From the NCBI GenBank assembly GCA_023393455.1, contig JAEWLJ010000012.1, positions 1 to 64,000 on the forward strand: a stretch of DNA of 64,000 nt. The letters are read 5' to 3'. Source of the DNA: Methanobacteriota archaeon. GTDB taxonomy: Archaea; Halobacteriota; Methanomicrobia; Methanomicrobiales; Methanoculleaceae. Positions 16,344 to 25,070 of the stretch are shown here, piece after piece (position 1 is the stretch's first letter; every line of letters begins with the position of its first letter). Both the position numbers and the translations under genes were made by a program. The notes beneath the pieces were generated by a model. The model was not told the origin of the DNA, ran no database searches, and was given only the letters and a program-made list of their open reading frames with translations.

Positions 16344-17711
16344 CTATGTTCTTCGAACGCATTCGATCTTGAGGGGCATCCTCCCGATCGCGTGTGTTGC
16401 GCACGAGATGCAGGGGTCATACGCCCGGATGATCATCTCGATGCGGTTTGCTGCCCCCTCGGTCAACTCTCCGTTCTCCACCACCCGGCGTGCCATATCC
16501 TCCACGCCGCGATCCATCCCGTAGTTGTTCTGGCAGGTCGCCACGATCAGGTTGCACCGCTCGATGATGCCCTTCTCGTCGACGGTATAGTCGTGGATCA
16601 GGGTGCCCCGGGGCGCCTCGATGATCCCGACGCCCCGGCGGTTCACGACCGCTCCCACCGGCGTCCGGATGTCTGAACCGGTGATGCCCGAATCAGAGAG
16701 CAACTGGACGGCCCGCTCGCACGAGGCGAGGAACTCGATGTAGCGCGCCAGGTTGTATGCGAGCGTGGCCTGGGTGTTGGTGCCGAACCGCTCGCGGTAC
16801 TCCGCGAGAGCGGCGTCCGCGTGCTCCGTGCCCATCTTCTGCACGATGTTGAGCCGGGCGAGCGGTCCGACCCGGTAGTAGTCCCCACCTTTGAACCGGG
16901 CGAACTTCAGGTACGACCAGTCCTCCGAGTACTCCTCGATGAAATTCGTGTAGTCCTTACCCGAGAATGAACCGAGGTTGTTTCCGTCCGGGCCGAGCAT
17001 CGTGGCAGGCCCTTCACAGGTCGAGTAGACCCCGTTGTTGGCCATGCCGAGGAACCCGGTCTTTACTGCTCCGAACTCCATGTCGACACCGTCGAGGAGG
17101 CCGCGAGCGATATCCCATCCCTCACGCGCGATCCCGAGCGCTTCATTCGCCATGATGAGCAGTTCGGCTCTCTTTCCTTCCGTGAGCGGCGCCGACATCC
17201 CGCCGGGCAGCGCGTTCGACGGGTGAATGGGTTTGCCGCCGACCGCTTCCGTCAGGCGCTGACCGAACTTCCTGGCCGCAATCGCCTTCTTCGCAAGATC
17301 CGGCGAGTGGCGGGCAAGCCCGATGACGTTCCGTGTCTCTGCCGGTGCATCGTGGCCCAGGATGAAGTCCGGAGCCGCGAGCATGAAGAAATGAAGGGCA
17401 TGGGAGTGGATGAACTGCCCGATGCTCAAGAGTTCCCGGAGTTTCTTCCCGGTCGCGGGCGGTTCGACACCGTAGATCTGGTCGGTCGCCTTCGCCGAGG
17501 CAAGGTGGTGCGCCGACGGGCATATCCCGCATATGCGTGGCGTGATCCGGGGTGCTTCCTCGACTGAAGCGCCGATAAGGAACTTCTCGAACCCTCTCAG
17601 TTCCACGACCTGGAAGTGGGCCGAGTCGACCTCGCCCTGGTCGTTGAGGTAGATCTTGACACCGGCATGCCCCTCGATCCGGGTCACCGGGCTGATCGTG
17701 ATCTCTTTCAT
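16344..17711 (-). CDS. [NiFe] hydrogenase large subunit, MvhA-like (group 3)
   Basis: The 455-residue catalytic subunit binds the Ni-Fe centre and splits or forms H2. Both cysteine pairs are intact: RICGICPSAH near residue 60 and DPCISCATH near residue 435, with Cys at all four positions. About 15 residues follow the last His; this tail is normally cut off by a maturation protease, and one is encoded at 21837. It is closest to MvhA (F420-non-reducing hydrogenase). The start overlaps the small-subunit stop by 4 nt, with a GGAGAGGAG ribosome site. An MvhD gene that would link it to heterodisulfide reductase is absent here. Confidence 0.9.
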   Translation of the reverse strand: MKEITISPVTRIEGHAGVKIYLNDQGEVDSAHFQVVELRGFEKFLIGASVEEAPRITPRICGICPSAHHLASAKATDQIYGVEPPATGKKLRELLSIGQFIHSHALHFFMLAAPDFILGHDAPAETRNVIGLARHSPDLAKKAIAARKFGQRLTEAVGGKPIHPSNALPGGMSAPLTEGKRAELLIMANEALGIAREGWDIARGLLDGVDMEFGAVKTGFLGMANNGVYSTCEGPATMLGPDGNNLGSFSGKDYTNFIEEYSEDWSYLKFARFKGGDYYRVGPLARLNIVQKMGTEHADAALAEYRERFGTNTQATLAYNLARYIEFLASCERAVQLLSDSGITGSDIRTPVGAVVNRRGVGIIEAPRGTLIHDYTVDEKGIIERCNLIVATCQNNYGMDRGVEDMARRVVENGELTEGAANRIEMIIRAYDPCISCATHAIGRMPLKIECVRRT

Positions 17712-18625
17712 TTGCTCCTCTCCTTTACCAGATCCCGGATCTTTGAGTTCTCCTTGTCTTCCATGATCAGGCTCCCGATGGTGAAGGCGTACATCGTGTG
17801 TGGGACGTCGTAGAACTCCTTCTCCACTTCTTTCTGCGGCTTATCGGTGAGATCCGAGATTCTCCGCAGCATCATGCCGTAGATATCCCGGCAGGGTTCG
17901 CGAAGGATATCGAGCGAAGGGCCGTTGCACCCGTGGCACGGGACGTTGTTCTTCGGGCACGACGCGCCGCATCTCCCGAAGGTGACGCTTCCGAGGCAGA
18001 GGTAGCCCTGCCCGAGCAGGCAGTGTTCGCGGTCGGGAATACCCTCGTGCCGGCGCTTGAGCGTCCAGTTATCGACCTGCCCCATCGTCCTGTCACATTC
18101 CGAACAGACGGACTTGCGCGAGAGTTCGAGGGTGTTTCCTGCGACCATTGCCGGGAGAAGTTCTTTCAGAAACGCTTCCTTCGGCGGGCAGCCCGTGACG
18201 TAGTAATCGATCTTCACGAGATCTCCCACCGCGAACGCCCGGTAGAGGAACGGCGGCACGTCTGTCGGGATAACCCCGTCGGGCTTCGTCGTCTCCGCTT
18301 CCCGGTAGACGTGGGAGAATATGTCCTCGTTCGAGCTCAGCATCGAGAGGCCCGAGACGCCCCCGTAGCAGGCGCAGGTTCCGAATGCGACCAGTGTCTT
18401 CGACCGTTTCCGGATCTTCTCGAGTCGCTCCTGGTTCTCCTCGTTTCGGACGGCTCCGGTCACGAACGCGATATCGATACCCTCGGGGGGCTCTTTGACG
18501 TCCATGATCACCGGGGAGTAGACGATATCCGCTTCGGAGACGACGTCGAGCAGCATCTCGTGGAGGTCAAGCACCGCGATCGTGCATCCCGAACATCCTG
18601 CCAGTTCTTCAATAGCAATCTTCAT
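17708..18625 (-). CDS. [NiFe] hydrogenase small subunit, MvhG-like
   Basis: The 305-residue electron-transfer subunit carries Fe-S clusters. Cys motifs include CSGCT (residues 10-13), GTCACYGG, GCPP, and a distal set CSEC, CLLGQGYLC and CGASCPKNNVPCHGC. These fit proximal plus additional clusters of the MvhG/FrhG type. There is no signal peptide, so it is cytoplasmic. It overlaps the large-subunit gene by 4 nt and follows the V4R gene by 10 nt. Confidence 0.9.
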   Translation of the reverse strand: MKIAIEELAGCSGCTIAVLDLHEMLLDVVSEADIVYSPVIMDVKEPPEGIDIAFVTGAVRNEENQERLEKIRKRSKTLVAFGTCACYGGVSGLSMLSSNEDIFSHVYREAETTKPDGVIPTDVPPFLYRAFAVGDLVKIDYYVTGCPPKEAFLKELLPAMVAGNTLELSRKSVCSECDRTMGQVDNWTLKRRHEGIPDREHCLLGQGYLCLGSVTFGRCGASCPKNNVPCHGCNGPSLDILREPCRDIYGMMLRRISDLTDKPQKEVEKEFYDVPHTMYAFTIGSLIMEDKENSKIRDLVKERSK

Positions 18626-18635
18626 CGTCCTCGCC

Positions 18636-19199
18636 TCATTTCAGGATCAGCTTCTTCAGGCAGGCGTTCGGGCCGGTGTGCACGATCTCCAGTTTGGCTT
18701 TCCTGCCGGTGATCTCCTCGACCGCGCCGACGACGTACCCGAAGAGCGTCTGGCAGAGCGGGCCGCCCTGGTCGAGACCGTTGCGCCGGAGCGTCTGGCG
18801 GACGATGCAGTCGTGGAAGACGAGGTAGATGAACGTCTCGCCGTTCTCCTCGATGATGAACGTCTCCTTGTCCTCGGGCTTCCAGACCTCGAACGAGTAC
18901 TGGCCCCGGAGCAGGTCGGAGAGTTCGTGAAGTGCTCCCTCCACGTCCTCGCGCTTCTGGAAGTACTGGGCGATCTCGTGGCCGAACTTCTTCCCGGCAC
19001 GGTAGGTGACGGCGTTTGCCCCGCGACCGGCTATCTCTTCAAGCGACCTGATAACAAGGCCGTTGAGTTTCATCAAGCCGTGGAGCGTCTGTTCCAGATC
19101 TTTTGGTTTCGGGGAACAGTCGAGGGGAATATCTTCGGCACGGTAGACGAGATCAGAGTGAAAGGCCTCGTGCATTTCATCGATGTATCCAGCGCTCAT
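18636..19199 (-). CDS. V4R (4-vinyl reductase) domain protein
   Basis: This 187-residue protein matches the V4R small-molecule-binding domain: AGKKFGHEIAQYF near residue 68, then a C-terminal VVGAVEEITGRKAKLEIVHTG. V4R domains bind hydrophobic or metal-containing ligands in sensors and regulators. It lies between the ferredoxin gene (1-nt TGATG overlap) and the hydrogenase small subunit. A role as a sensor or adaptor for the hydrogenase is inferred from position. Confidence 0.75.
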   Translation of the reverse strand: MSAGYIDEMHEAFHSDLVYRAEDIPLDCSPKPKDLEQTLHGLMKLNGLVIRSLEEIAGRGANAVTYRAGKKFGHEIAQYFQKREDVEGALHELSDLLRGQYSFEVWKPEDKETFIIEENGETFIYLVFHDCIVRQTLRRNGLDQGGPLCQTLFGYVVGAVEEITGRKAKLEIVHTGPNACLKKLILK

Positions 19200-19441
19200 C
19201 AGATCACCTTTCGAAGCATTTCACAGACCTTGATGTCGATGTAGTGTCTCCGGGCAGCGTAGATGCCCCGGTGTTCGAGTGCCTGGGCCGGGCAGATCTC
19301 GTGGCAGGAAAGGCATCCCATACAGTTGTTCGGCCTGACCGCGACACTTAAGTTGTCCTGGAGTTCGTACACATGCATCGGGCAGTCCTTGACACAGAGG
19401 CCGCACCCTACGCACGCGTCCTTATCCACATGTATCTCCAT
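19199..19441 (-). CDS. Two-[4Fe-4S] ferredoxin
   Basis: An 80-residue polyferredoxin-like protein with two cluster motifs, CVGCGLCVKDCP (residues 12-23) and CMGCLSCHEICP (residues 41-52), followed by a short C-terminal helix. It is the first gene of the hydrogenase operon and a likely electron acceptor or donor for the MvhAG-like enzyme. A GAGG ribosome site is about 8 nt upstream. Confidence 0.9.
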   Translation of the reverse strand: MEIHVDKDACVGCGLCVKDCPMHVYELQDNLSVAVRPNNCMGCLSCHEICPAQALEHRGIYAARRHYIDIKVCEMLRKVI

Positions 19442-19480
19442 TACGAGCCTCAGGAAGTGGTTAACACCTCCTGCTATTAA

Positions 19481-19494
19481 AAAGTATATACTTT
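19481..19494 (-). promoter_or_regulatory. Palindromic TATA promoter of the hydrogenase operon
   Basis: AAAGTATATACTTT is a perfect 14-bp palindrome centred about 46 nt before the ferredoxin start. Just upstream (19500-19534) TAAGAG and CTCTTA form an inverted repeat that could bind a regulator. Transcription would start near 19462, leaving a short leader with a ribosome site. Confidence 0.5.
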
Positions 19495-19534
19495 GCTCGC
19501 TAAGAGCATCTCTCTGTTAGGAGAATATCTCTTA

Positions 19535-19750
19535 ATTTGCGGCGTTTAATCCCCCCGGGGCTGTACCAGGTGTTTTAGAACTCATGCAGGAAATGATCAT
19601 GCCGCCGTGCCGGCCGGCAAGGACGTTCTCTCCCCGGACAGCCCCGCGTAGACAGAACCGTTTATGGTGGGGCCGGGTCTGTGTTACTCCCCGTGCGAGA
19701 CCGGATAAAAAAACGGTGATGAATATGATAGCCCTTACAGGCTGCGGGTA
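19535..19750. other. Intergenic stretch between MinD gene end and hydrogenase promoter
   Basis: No gene is supported. It includes a run of seven T on the minus strand (19706-19712), 39 nt after the MinD stop, that should terminate the upstream operon and keep the two operons separate. Confidence 0.5.
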
Positions 19751-20539
19751 TCACTCTTTTGCCCGGAAGAGGGCGCGGGCAAGCCGGTCGACAAAGCCTT
19801 CCCGGGAAGGTTTTGTCTCTTCCTCGGTATACTCGATACCGGCTATGTTGGCGGAAAGGCGTTTGAAGGCACGGGACGCTCCGGAAGAGGGGTACTTCAC
19901 CACGATCGGCGTTCTCCCTGCGGATGCGCGCCGGATGTTCGGATCCTCCGGTATGATCCCGAGGACCCTGACCCCGAGGAGTTTCTCCATCTGTGCGCTG
20001 TTGAAATCATTCCCGGCGGCCGCGACCCGGTTGATGATCGCCCCTTCGACATGCCCGCCGACGGTCTCGGTCAGGATCTTTGTCTTGAGTGCGTCGACGA
20101 TCGAGGAGATCTCGGGGTTGACGACGAGGATCACACCATCGGCAATCGTCAGCGGGATGACGCCGTCTTTACTGATCCCTGCAGGAGCATCCAGGATCAG
20201 GACGTCAAACTCGCTCACGAGGTCGGTCATGATGTCCTTGAGGCGGTCGGGGTTCGATTGCTGGAAGCCCTGCAGCGAGAGCCCGCACGGGACGACCTTC
20301 ACGCCGAACGGCCCGTCGTAGATGGCGTCCCGGACGCGCGCTTTGCCGGCCAGCACTTCGTGCAGGGTCACCGGCAGGTTTTCAAGCCCGAGAACAAGCC
20401 CGAGGTTCGCCATTCCGACGTCGGCATCCAGGATGCACGTCTTCTTTCCGTATTGGGCAAGCATCGGGCCCAGGTTTGCTGTGACCGTCGTTTTGCCGGT
20501 ACCGCCCTTACCGGACGCAATCGTGTATACTTTTACCAT
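19751..20539 (-). CDS. MinD/ParA-type ATPase
   Basis: A 262-residue deviant-Walker ATPase: the N-terminal SGKGGTGKTTVTANLG has the signature Lys, and DADVGMANLG and LILDAPAGISKD follow. MinD family members position proteins or complexes on membranes. The C-terminal end RLARALFRAKE is amphipathic, as in the MinD membrane-targeting sequence. The start at 20539 is ATG; a GTG three codons upstream is less likely. It is last of a three-gene operon just upstream of the hydrogenase operon. Confidence 0.88.
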   Translation of the reverse strand: MVKVYTIASGKGGTGKTTVTANLGPMLAQYGKKTCILDADVGMANLGLVLGLENLPVTLHEVLAGKARVRDAIYDGPFGVKVVPCGLSLQGFQQSNPDRLKDIMTDLVSEFDVLILDAPAGISKDGVIPLTIADGVILVVNPEISSIVDALKTKILTETVGGHVEGAIINRVAAAGNDFNSAQMEKLLGVRVLGIIPEDPNIRRASAGRTPIVVKYPSSGASRAFKRLSANIAGIEYTEEETKPSREGFVDRLARALFRAKE

Positions 20540-20562
20540 GGTGATCACTCGCTGTTCTGATC

Positions 20563-21084
20563 TTACACCCAGTGCTGCAGGGTTTCCCGGATATCCTGCT
20601 CGAGTGCGTTCGTCTGTTCGCTGGAGAGATGCTCCGGTGGGTGGGCGATGCCGACCACGGTCTCCCCGCGGTAGGAGACACCGAGGAGTTCCACTCCTTC
20701 CTCGTCGTGCAACTTTCCCTGCGAGTAGAGGTGGCTGTATCGCGCGGCCTCGTCCTCGTTGCCGGGCTTCGTCGATCCGATCAAAAGACCGTCTGCGGTT
20801 GCCAGCGTCAGGGATGCAAGGCTGTATTTCTCGCTGATCGCACCGAGCGTCTCCCCAAGGCTCCCCATCTTCGCGGGCTCGATCGGCGTTGCGGGAGGCG
20901 CGGAGATGAGTTCGGCATAATCCGGATCCGGGGATTCCTCCGGTGTTATGGGAGCCTCTGGAGAACTCTGCCGGTTGAGTGCCCGGGAGATCTCTGCAAG
21001 GTAGTACGTAATGCCGGTGAAACCGGCTACCGTTATTATCGTGAGGAGGATGAGGATAAACTGGGTAATGCCTGTTGAATCCAT
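20563..21084 (-). CDS. Membrane-anchored roadblock-like protein
   Basis: A 173-residue protein: one N-terminal transmembrane helix (about residues 7-28), a Pro/Glu-rich linker, then a roadblock-like domain (about residues 75-170: ISEKYSLASLTLATADGLLIGST ... GVELLGVSYRGETVVGIAHP). The soluble domain should face the cytoplasm or the outside depending on topology, which I cannot settle. An AGGAG ribosome site precedes the start. It lies between the MinD and DUF2226-like genes. Confidence 0.65.
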   Translation of the reverse strand: MDSTGITQFILILLTIITVAGFTGITYYLAEISRALNRQSSPEAPITPEESPDPDYAELISAPPATPIEPAKMGSLGETLGAISEKYSLASLTLATADGLLIGSTKPGNEDEAARYSHLYSQGKLHDEEGVELLGVSYRGETVVGIAHPPEHLSSEQTNALEQDIRETLQHWV

Positions 21085-21105
21085 TCTGTTACCAGCTCCT
21101 GAAGG

Positions 21106-21735
21106 TTAGGTCTCTTTGTCCTTGATGAGGTGATCGAGATGGATCTTCTTGAGCATGTCCTTGCAGTTCAGTTTGAAACTGCCGACCAGCTGTTCGACGT
21201 CCATCTCTTCCATGTTCTGGACGAGCTCATTGATCTCGTCACCTCCTGATTGAGGCGCCTCGGCCTTTTCCTGCGCGGGTTTCACTCCCGGCATGGGGAT
21301 CTGATGCACCTCCGCGGCCGGCTTTGGGCGACGCCGGGATGAAGAGGCCGCATCGGCACTCTTCGGTGTGGCGGGCGCCGCTCTTCCCGGAGCGCCTTTC
21401 CCTGCCGACGGCCGACCGGATCTTCCGGGCGTCTCTATCGCAAACAGGGGATTGAACTCCAGGGCGAGCCGCACCTGTTCAGGCGTCAGAAGGTTCAGTT
21501 CTGCCGCCACCTCGTCTTCTTCACCATCCAGCACCGTCTCCAGTGCGTGCTGCCCTTTCATGCCCCCATATTCAGCAAGCACAACCTCACCGTCATTCAG
21601 CACCAGGGTAGCGGTCTCGCTACGCAGAACAATCGTGCAGATCCCGGTGAACCTTTCTGCGTTGATCTCATTTGTCAGGGCACGGGTTGTCGTGGATTTG
21701 ATCAGACGATGGAACCGGCCGCGTGGCAGTTGCAT
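21106..21735 (-). CDS. DUF2226-like sensory/adaptor protein
   Basis: This 209-residue protein has an N-terminal alpha/beta domain (residues 1-95, FTGICTIVLRSETATLVLNDGEVVLAEYGGMKGQHALE) resembling DUF2226/DUF4388 adaptors. A Pro/Ala/Arg-rich linker (about residues 105-160) and an acidic C-terminal helix (INELVQNMEEMDVEQLVGSFKLN) follow. A TATA element centred 26 nt before the ATG implies a leaderless mRNA. It heads the operon with the membrane roadblock protein and MinD. Function unknown; a scaffold role is plausible. Confidence 0.6.
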   Translation of the reverse strand: MQLPRGRFHRLIKSTTTRALTNEINAERFTGICTIVLRSETATLVLNDGEVVLAEYGGMKGQHALETVLDGEEDEVAAELNLLTPEQVRLALEFNPLFAIETPGRSGRPSAGKGAPGRAAPATPKSADAASSSRRRPKPAAEVHQIPMPGVKPAQEKAEAPQSGGDEINELVQNMEEMDVEQLVGSFKLNCKDMLKKIHLDHLIKDKET

Positions 21736-21757
21736 TCAAAGTGTTTTAGCCTAGTGG

Positions 21758-21770
21758 TATATGATAAATC
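21758..21770 (-). promoter_or_regulatory. TATA box of the DUF2226-roadblock-MinD operon
   Basis: The minus strand carries GATTTATCATATACC centred about 26 nt before the ATG at 21735, fitting a leaderless transcript. Confidence 0.5.
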
Positions 21771-21836
21771 TTGTTATTTATTCCCCTCGTAAGAGGCGCC
21801 GATATGTAATATTCCAGGTAGTATGGCGATGTCTAT

Positions 21837-22313
21837 CTAGGATCTGCTCTCCTGATCACCTGTCCACTCCCTGAGGATGGTGAGGATCGTCTGCTCGGCA
21901 GCCCGGATCCCCTCTTCAACCTCCTGGTCGATATCCTTGCTGAACGCCTGGATCTCGCCTACTTCAATCCCGACGGTCACGATATCCCGGGCATATCCGA
22001 GTTCCCGGGCGATCGTCACCACCTCGCCGATCCCGATGTCGTGGAGCGCGTATGCCGGAAGGTCCCACGACGGCGGGGCATCGAACACGATGACCTCCCC
22101 GATGCGGTCGCCGACACCCACCATCGCATCGACGATCACCACTTTCTCGTACCCTTCCATCAGAGGTATCAGGCCAAACCCGCCGGTGCCGCCGTCGATG
22201 ACGTCCACCCCAGGCAATCTCCCGTCAAATAGGTGCATCACCGAGATTCCCGCCCCGTCGTTCCCCATGAAGGGGTTTCCGCACCCGATGATGCATACCC
22301 GGTTCTTCTGCAT
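21837..22313 (-). CDS. Hydrogenase maturation protease (HycI/FrcD type)
   Basis: The 158-residue endopeptidase trims the C-terminal tail of a [NiFe] hydrogenase large subunit once nickel is in place. The family motif GCGNPFMGNDGAG (residues 9-21) supplies the first metal ligand. DGGTGGFGL and VDAMVGVGD follow, with the second acidic ligand in the latter. I chose ATG at 22313, before CIIGCGNP; the frame is open 33 codons upstream into the divergent gene. Its likely substrate is the MvhA-like subunit 4 kb away. Confidence 0.88.
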   Translation of the reverse strand: MQKNRVCIIGCGNPFMGNDGAGISVMHLFDGRLPGVDVIDGGTGGFGLIPLMEGYEKVVIVDAMVGVGDRIGEVIVFDAPPSWDLPAYALHDIGIGEVVTIARELGYARDIVTVGIEVGEIQAFSKDIDQEVEEGIRAAEQTILTILREWTGDQESRS

Positions 22314-22410
22314 GCTCTCGTCCCTACCGGTTATATCCGTCAAGGTACAAAATGGTACTGAATATTCCCCGACCGTGAACGGGCCGCTCCGGGAGCGGGA
22401 TGTGAGGCAC

Positions 22411-23205
22411 ATGATCTACATCGTACCAAAACCGACCGATACGCCGGACGACAACTCGACCGGCGCTGTTATGCGGGAACTGGAGAAAGCCGACGCCCGA
22501 TACGGGGTTCTCGATCTCGGTGAAGTCGACCCCCTCGATTCCGGGCTTGAGAACGAACTGATCTGGGTCTGCGGTATCCGGCAGGACGGACACCAGTTCG
22601 AGACGTTGAACGTCCTCTCGCTCACCAACCGGGTGATCAACACTCCTGCAAGCATTGTTGCCTGCGCATCCAAGGTGATGACGACGGCACTCCTCCTCGC
22701 GAACAATGTGAGGACGCCGGATACGGCCTACACCCGGTCGGAGGAGCGGGCGCGGGAGTTCCTTTTGCGGCACAAAAAGATCGTCTACAAACCGCTCTAC
22801 GGGTATGACGGAAACGGTATCCGGCTGGTGACGGAGCCCGGGGAACTCGGGCCGGGGCCCTGGTACCTGCAGGAGTACGTGAAGAACGACCGGGACTTCC
22901 GCGTCTTCGTCCTCGGCGGCGAGGCCGTCGGCGCGATAGCCCGCATCTCCGATACCCTGATGCACAACATCCACCAGGGCGGGACCGGGATGGCGGTCGC
23001 GATCGACGAGGAGATGCGCGCCGTCGCCGAGGCGGCAGCGGCGGCGATCGGGATCGACTACTGCGGGGTCGATCTCCTCCTCGATCGCGGGGGTTACACC
23101 GTCCTCGAGGTGAACGGGACGCCGAACTGGCATTGTATGGCGGCACCCATCCCGAACCTGCTCGCTCGATACCTCATCGAGCGCGAGCGCGAGATGCGTG
23201 CCTGA
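22411..23205 (+). CDS. RimK-family ATP-grasp glutamate ligase
   Basis: A 264-residue ATP-grasp enzyme. Conserved elements are KPLYGYDGNGIRLV (the nucleotide-binding Lys and Gly loop), LQEYV, FRVFVLGG, and the metal-binding end DLLLDRGGYTVLEVNGTPNW. In methanogens this family adds glutamate to tetrahydromethanopterin (MptN) or to coenzyme F420 (CofF); the sequence alone does not decide. The frame is open much further upstream into the divergent protease gene; ATG 22411 has a GTGAGG ribosome site. Confidence 0.82.
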   Translation: MIYIVPKPTDTPDDNSTGAVMRELEKADARYGVLDLGEVDPLDSGLENELIWVCGIRQDGHQFETLNVLSLTNRVINTPASIVACASKVMTTALLLANNVRTPDTAYTRSEERAREFLLRHKKIVYKPLYGYDGNGIRLVTEPGELGPGPWYLQEYVKNDRDFRVFVLGGEAVGAIARISDTLMHNIHQGGTGMAVAIDEEMRAVAEAAAAAIGIDYCGVDLLLDRGGYTVLEVNGTPNWHCMAAPIPNLLARYLIEREREMRA

Positions 23206-23250
23206 AGGGGAGGAGGCCTCTGGTCCCGGCACCGAGTCGGGGATACGGGA

Positions 23251-23535
23251 TCACTGGAGATACTCTATCTCTTTCAAGGTCTTCTCGGCGAGTTCTTTCA
23301 TCCGGGCGGAGATCCGGCCCGACGACGAGAACTCCACGTCCTTCATGGCGTTCGCGATCTCTGTTCCCAGGACGAATATTGCGTATTTATGTTCCATTTT
23401 GCTCTTATGCACCTGAGAAGGCTCTATCTTCAATGCGTAATATTGCGAAAATTTCAAGTCCGGGTTCTGCAACTCAAAAAAGTCTTTAATCTCGGTAAGA
23501 ATCCCATGTAAGGCTATCAACTCTTCCTTGTGCAT
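23251..23535 (-). CDS. UPF0058 family protein
   Basis: A 94-residue helical protein of an archaea-only family of unknown function. It begins MHKEELIALHGILTEIKDFF and includes EHKYAIFVLGTEIANAM. The start at 23535 follows a GGGAGAGAA ribosome site. It lies just downstream of dnaG but has its own A+T promoter. Confidence 0.82.
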   Translation of the reverse strand: MHKEELIALHGILTEIKDFFELQNPDLKFSQYYALKIEPSQVHKSKMEHKYAIFVLGTEIANAMKDVEFSSSGRISARMKELAEKTLKEIEYLQ

Positions 23536-23560
23536 ATTCTCTCCCAGAGATAAAAATGGT

Positions 23561-23581
23561 GAATATAAATATATATATATT
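23561..23581 (-). promoter_or_regulatory. A+T promoter before the UPF0058 gene
   Basis: A run of alternating A and T (about 20 nt) centred some 35 nt upstream of the start is the best TATA candidate. The run also separates the gene from dnaG. Confidence 0.45.
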
Positions 23582-23598
23582 TGCACCGGTGATAACCG

Positions 23599-24813
23599 TC
23601 ACCCGATCTTGATGAGTCTGATGGAGAGGGGGCGCTTTATTATGCCTTTAAAGTCCCGGGCAGCCACGAACTCGAAGTCTCTCCCGCCAAACTGATCGAG
23701 GAGTTTCTGGTCGATGATACGATCGACGACAACCCCCTCGACGTCGCCGTTCAGGTTCTGGAGTGCGCCCTCGACGTCGGTTGCGTTGGATTCCAGGAGG
23801 ACGGTGTAGTCGGGTGAGAGGAACCGCGCAATCTTCTTGTCCCGGACGTCGGCCATATGTTCCCCGAGCGTCGAGGGGGGTTTCGAGCCCCATTCAGGGC
23901 GCGGCTGCTGCTCGTCCTCTTCCACATCGGCGGGAGCCTGAACCACGGTGGGGGCCGCCTGCACAGCCGCCTCGATCTTCTCCCCGGCGGGAGGCTGGTC
24001 GATGATCCCCACTGCAGGCACTTTGTTCCGGAGCGCCTTGACGATCTCCTTGCGGGTCATCTCCTCGACGCTCTTGCCCCGGGGACTGTAGGCCACGAAG
24101 TCGATCTCGGCGACCTGGAGGAGTTCGCGAAGGATCAGTTCTCCGCCCCGGTCGCCGTCGAGCAGGGTCGTCGCGGTCTTCTGCGAACAGAGTTCGACGA
24201 TGATGCGCGGGACGTTGGTTCCTTCGACCGCAACGGCGTTCTTGATCCCGTAGCGGAGCAGGTTGATGACGTCTGCCCGTCCTTCGACGAGGATGATGGC
24301 ATCGGAGTCCACGGCGTTCGGCCCCGCGTGCACCCTCTCTTCGCCGATGTACTCGAGTTTCTCGATCCGGATCGTCTCTCTGACCTCGTCGAGGAGATCG
24401 TCGCTGTTGATGGAGCCTTCGTCGAAGTCCTCAAGGAGGAGTTCTTTGGCACGCTCGATGATCCTGCGCCGCTTGGTCACCCTGATATCCTCGATGCGGT
24501 CGACCTTCACGTGCGCCGTGCACGGGCCGACCCGATCGATCGTCTCGAGCGACGAAGCAAGGAGCGCGGTCTCCGCCCGGTCGAGTGAAGACGAGATGAG
24601 TATCTCGCCTTTTGTCTCTCCGCGTTTCGTGGTGATCTGGACATCGATCCGGCCGACACGGCCGGTTCTCTGTAAATCGCGCAGGTCGAGGTCTTCGCCG
24701 AGCAGCCCTTCGGTCTGGCCGAAGATGGCGCCCACTACGTCGGGTTTATCTACCACCCCCTCGATCTGCAGGATAAGATGAATAAGATACTTCGTGGTAT
24801 CCGGTGAATACAT
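23599..24813 (-). CDS. dnaG: Archaeal DnaG-like primase / exosome-associated protein
   Basis: The 404-residue protein contains the Toprim domain: acidic ILVEGRADVINLLRYG (about residue 172) and TLLDGDRGGELILREL (DxD, about residue 218). In archaea DnaG synthesises RNA primers in vitro and is also a subunit of the RNA-degrading exosome. The N-terminal DTTKYLIHLILQIEGVVDKPDVVGAIF is diagnostic. A GGAGGCC ribosome site and TATA element lie upstream. It is on the minus strand ahead of UPF0058. Confidence 0.93.
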   Translation of the reverse strand: MYSPDTTKYLIHLILQIEGVVDKPDVVGAIFGQTEGLLGEDLDLRDLQRTGRVGRIDVQITTKRGETKGEILISSSLDRAETALLASSLETIDRVGPCTAHVKVDRIEDIRVTKRRRIIERAKELLLEDFDEGSINSDDLLDEVRETIRIEKLEYIGEERVHAGPNAVDSDAIILVEGRADVINLLRYGIKNAVAVEGTNVPRIIVELCSQKTATTLLDGDRGGELILRELLQVAEIDFVAYSPRGKSVEEMTRKEIVKALRNKVPAVGIIDQPPAGEKIEAAVQAAPTVVQAPADVEEDEQQPRPEWGSKPPSTLGEHMADVRDKKIARFLSPDYTVLLESNATDVEGALQNLNGDVEGVVVDRIIDQKLLDQFGGRDFEFVAARDFKGIIKRPLSIRLIKIG

Positions 24814-24890
24814 GGAGTCTGGCCTCCTTCAGTATGGGTAAGTCTGATGCCGTATCCGCACGGATTCTGGTCTGCGCGGACGTACGGTTA

Positions 24891-24900
24891 ATCATATATC
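24891..24900 (-). promoter_or_regulatory. TATA box of dnaG
   Basis: GATATATGAT on the minus strand lies about 80 nt before the start. The leader of about 55 nt ends with GAAGGAGGCC. The remaining space to 25070 holds no gene. Confidence 0.45.
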
Positions 24901-25070
24901 TAGGGTGCAATTACTTAAATCAGATGGCGGGTTCGGCGCAAGTTTTTTGTCGAGATGAACCTAAACTCACGGCCCCAAAAGAGAGCGTTCCGGCATATCC
25001 TGCTCTACCGGCCGTTCACGGCAAAGGCCGCCCTGCCACGGGTTTCCTGTTTTTTCCCGTCTGCACCTGC

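Noticed and set aside
17709..17711. Selenocysteine hydrogenase
   Set aside because: The large-subunit Ni-binding motif is DPCISC, with TGC/TGT-type cysteine codons and no in-frame stop; no selenocysteine is needed.
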